Source: Actinomycetes bacterium
Lineage (GTDB): Bacteria > Actinomycetota > Actinomycetes > Propionibacteriales > Nocardioidaceae
Assembly: GCA_029779385.1 (NCBI GenBank)
Contig: JAKPAQ010000595.1
Span: forward strand, 1-9,001
DNA: 9,001 nucleotides
Reading direction: 5' to 3'
Shown here piece after piece: positions 7,420 to 9,001 of the stretch. Numbering within the stretch: the stretch's first letter is position 1; each line of letters begins with the position of its first letter. The notes under the pieces were generated by a model. The model did no database searches. It had not been told where the DNA came from and saw only the letters and a list, made by a program, of their open reading frames with translations. Both the position numbers and the translations under genes were made by a program.

Positions 7420-8070
7420 ATGAATAACCTGCCAGCCGCCGTGCTTTGGGACATGGACGGCACCCTCGTCGACACCGAGCCCTACTGGATCGAGAACGAG
7501 TACCGACTCGCCGCTGTCCACGGGAAGGTCTGGACCGAAGAAGACGCACTCCACCTGGTCGGCAGTGACCTGCTGGCCGCGGCGATCTTCATCAAGGAAC
7601 GGCTCGACAGTCATATGGAGCCGACCGAGATTGTCGATTGGCTCGGTCACCGGGTGGGGGAGCGGCTGCGTGAGAAGCAGGACTGGCGCCCCGGCGCTCG
7701 CGAACTAAACGAAGCATTCCACCGCCTTGGCGTGCCTCAAGCGCTCGTGACGATGTCGTATGACTACATCGCTGCCCCGGTCGTGGAGGCTTTGCACTTT
7801 GAAGCGGTAGTCACCGGCGACATCGTCAGCAAAGGCAAACCCGACCCCGAGCCGTACTTGCTCGCGGCGAGAAAACTCGGCGTAAATCCCACTGATTGCT
7901 TCGCGATCGAAGATTCACGCACCGGCGCGGACTCGGCAAACGCGGCCGGCTGCTTCGTCGTCGCGGTGCCGCACGCGGTCAATGTTCCGCAAGCACCAAA
8001 ACGGTCTGTGATTACCGGACTAGGTGGACTAGCCCCAGAAGACCTGATGGCGTTGCGTCCGACACGCTAA
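7420..8070 (+). CDS. HAD-superfamily hydrolase (beta-phosphoglucomutase/phosphatase-like)
   Basis: A 216-residue protein with all four HAD motifs: motif I DMDGTLVDTEP with nucleophile Asp11 and acid/base Asp13; motif II Thr111 in ALVTMSYD; motif III Lys138 in SKGKPDPEPY; motif IV Glu164-Asp165 in FAIEDSRTG. The segment between about 20 and 90 is a helical cap (subclass I), as in phosphoglycolate phosphatase and beta-phosphoglucomutase-like proteins. It should act in the cytosol as a Mg2+-dependent phosphatase on a small phosphorylated metabolite; the substrate is not evident. The ATG at 7420 is chosen because the first conserved strand follows ten residues later; the frame runs on upstream to a GTG at 7336, but that adds low-complexity sequence through the promoter region. 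A HAD gene beside metH recurs in actinobacteria as far as I recall. The protease gene follows after ten bases. Confidence 0.92.
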   Translation: MNNLPAAVLWDMDGTLVDTEPYWIENEYRLAAVHGKVWTEEDALHLVGSDLLAAAIFIKERLDSHMEPTEIVDWLGHRVGERLREKQDWRPGARELNEAFHRLGVPQALVTMSYDYIAAPVVEALHFEAVVTGDIVSKGKPDPEPYLLAARKLGVNPTDCFAIEDSRTGADSANAAGCFVVAVPHAVNVPQAPKRSVITGLGGLAPEDLMALRPTR

Positions 8071-8073
8071 GTT
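8068..8073 (+). promoter_or_regulatory. Possible -10 element for the M50 protease gene
   Basis: TAAGTT begins with the HAD stop codon and is followed by seven bases (TGTCCGC) and the ATG at 8081. No purine-rich Shine-Dalgarno sequence precedes the start, so either a leaderless transcript or coupling to the HAD gene must serve translation. The stop codon provides T and A, which weakens the match. Confidence 0.3.
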
Positions 8074-8080
8074 TGTCCGC

Positions 8081-8998
8081 ATGGCTGGGGGCTGGCGGAT
8101 AGGCAAACTTGCGGGAGCGGACATCATCGTCCGCCCATCACTGCTGCTCATGGGCGTGGTGCTCGTCATCGTTTTCGCCCCACAGTTCAAGGAACTCAAT
8201 CAAGGCCCCAACCCGTATCTAATCTCGATCGCGTTCGTCCTGAGCGTCTATGTGTCCGTCTTCTTGCACGAAGTAGCCCATCTACTGGCCGCCCGCTGGT
8301 TCGGAATGCCGGTGCCAGTGATCGAGCTGCATCTACTCGGCGGCGAGACCCAAATCGAAGGCGACTCTAATCATCCCTGGCAAGAGTTCACCATCTCGGT
8401 CGTCGGTCCGCTCAGCTCGGCGATAATCGGCCTAGCGGCCTTCTGGGGTGCGCAAGCAAGTTCAGGCGCGCTCTATTCAGTGCTTTGGTCGCTTGGCTTC
8501 ATCAACATTCTGGTTGCCGCCTTCAACATGTTGCCCGGACTGCCGCTTGACGGCGGACGAGTGCTGCGGTCGATCATTTGGGGCGTTACCGGCAGTGAAG
8601 CCAAAGGCGTACGGATCGCCGGTCGGATCGGTCGTATCGCTGCAGTGCTGTTGATTACGGTCGCAATTGTGACCATGTTCGATCAAGGGGCCCTAGCGAT
8701 TGGTCGGGCGATGCTGATCTTGGCGGTCGCCCTGTTTCTGTGGCAAGGCGCCACGTTCGCACTTCGTCACGGGGTCGGGTTAGCGCAAATCGGTTCTCTC
8801 AGTGCCAGCGGGCTGATGACCCGGCAACAGCCCCCGGCCGGTTCGGCAGTCATCGCTGCTTCTCTCTCAGGCCGAAGCCTGCTCACCGCGATGGCCGAAA
8901 ATCCGGCCGGCTCCTATGCACTTGTCGACCAAACCGGACGCATCGTCGGGACCCTGTTCGCCGACGCGGTCGACCAGGCCTATCGTGATGCTGGATGA
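8081..8998 (+). CDS. M50-family membrane zinc metalloprotease (site-2-protease type) with C-terminal half-CBS-like segment
   Basis: A 305-residue integral membrane protein. It has the zinc-binding HExxH motif inside a hydrophobic helix (H63-E64-V-A-H67) and the third ligand region NMLPGLPLDGGR (149-160, Asp157), the two marks of intramembrane S2P proteases. About six membrane spans are visible, near 19-36, 47-63, 104-122, 131-151, 184-200 and 206-224. Residues about 240-300 are soluble and read like one CBS motif (YALVDQTGRIVGTLFADAV), fitting the CBS-bearing S2P subgroup, where this part is thought to sense nucleotides or control access. Such proteases cut membrane-bound proteins, often anti-sigma factors; the target here is unknown. 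ATG at 8081 is supported by the usual GWRIGKLAGADIIVRPS start. It follows the HAD gene by ten bases, and its TGA overlaps the next ATG. Confidence 0.92.
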   Translation: MAGGWRIGKLAGADIIVRPSLLLMGVVLVIVFAPQFKELNQGPNPYLISIAFVLSVYVSVFLHEVAHLLAARWFGMPVPVIELHLLGGETQIEGDSNHPWQEFTISVVGPLSSAIIGLAAFWGAQASSGALYSVLWSLGFINILVAAFNMLPGLPLDGGRVLRSIIWGVTGSEAKGVRIAGRIGRIAAVLLITVAIVTMFDQGALAIGRAMLILAVALFLWQGATFALRHGVGLAQIGSLSASGLMTRQQPPAGSAVIAASLSGRSLLTAMAENPAGSYALVDQTGRIVGTLFADAVDQAYRDAG

Positions 8999-9001
8999 AT
9001 C
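8995..9001 (+). CDS. Start of a further gene (cut by right window edge)
   Basis: ATGAATC begins one base before the protease stop, giving the ATGA four-base overlap typical of coupled genes. Only Met-Asn is readable. In actinobacteria an M50 protease of this type often precedes trmI (tRNA m1A58 methyltransferase) and the proteasome/Pup genes, so that is my guess from context; the sequence does not show it. Confidence 0.35.

Noticed and set aside
1..9001. Mobile elements, CRISPR, tRNA/rRNA, phage or defence genes
   Set aside because: No long repeats, terminal inverted repeats, spacer arrays, tRNA-like cloverleafs or such protein families seen; the window is tightly packed core genes.

Overview
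The window looks like core chromosome of a mycothiol-producing actinobacterium (Actinomycetota) with fairly high GC, roughly 60% by eye. The evidence is a complete mycothiol ligase gene (mshC), a PAC2-family gene lying directly behind metH as in mycobacteria and corynebacteria, and TANNNT-type -10 elements placed right before start codons, the actinobacterial leaderless style. I see no tRNA, rRNA, CRISPR array, insertion sequence, integrase or phage gene. Almost every base is coding.

Layout, left to right. (1) 1-528, minus: N-terminal half of a CorA-type divalent-cation transporter that runs off the left edge. (2) 529-569: a 41-bp divergent promoter region. (3) 570-1793, plus: mshC. (4) 1798-2670, plus: a patatin-like hydrolase, four bases behind mshC. 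(5) 2671-2679: a nine-base convergent junction, with an AT-rich palindrome that runs into the PAC2 stop codon. (6) 2680-3546, minus: PAC2 protein, second gene of an operon with (7) 3556-7299, minus: cobalamin-dependent methionine synthase metH. (8) 7300-7419: a 120-bp divergent region with a hairpin-forming metH leader and a symmetric promoter core. (9) 7420-8070, plus: HAD-family phosphatase. (10) 8081-8998, plus: a membrane M50 (site-2-protease-type) metalloprotease with a C-terminal half-CBS-like segment. (11) 8995-9001: first codons of a further gene overlapping the protease stop.

How the genes relate. mshC and metH both handle sulfur amino acids: MshC puts cysteine into mycothiol, and MetH remethylates homocysteine and recycles folate using B12. 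PAC2 proteins resemble proteasome-assembly chaperones, and in actinobacteria this neighbourhood often leads into trmI and the proteasome/Pup genes, so the right flank may hold them; that is an inference. The HAD enzyme and protease form a probable two-gene unit whose substrates cannot be read from sequence.

The most interesting points are these. MetH reads as the E. coli/proteobacterial type rather than the mycobacterial type although it sits in the actinobacterial position, suggesting in-place gene replacement. The metH leader can form mutually exclusive hairpins. The metH/HAD intergenic carries an 11-bp dyad that could be a bidirectional -10 element. Several genes appear to be transcribed leaderless. 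I found no wholly new multi-gene system.
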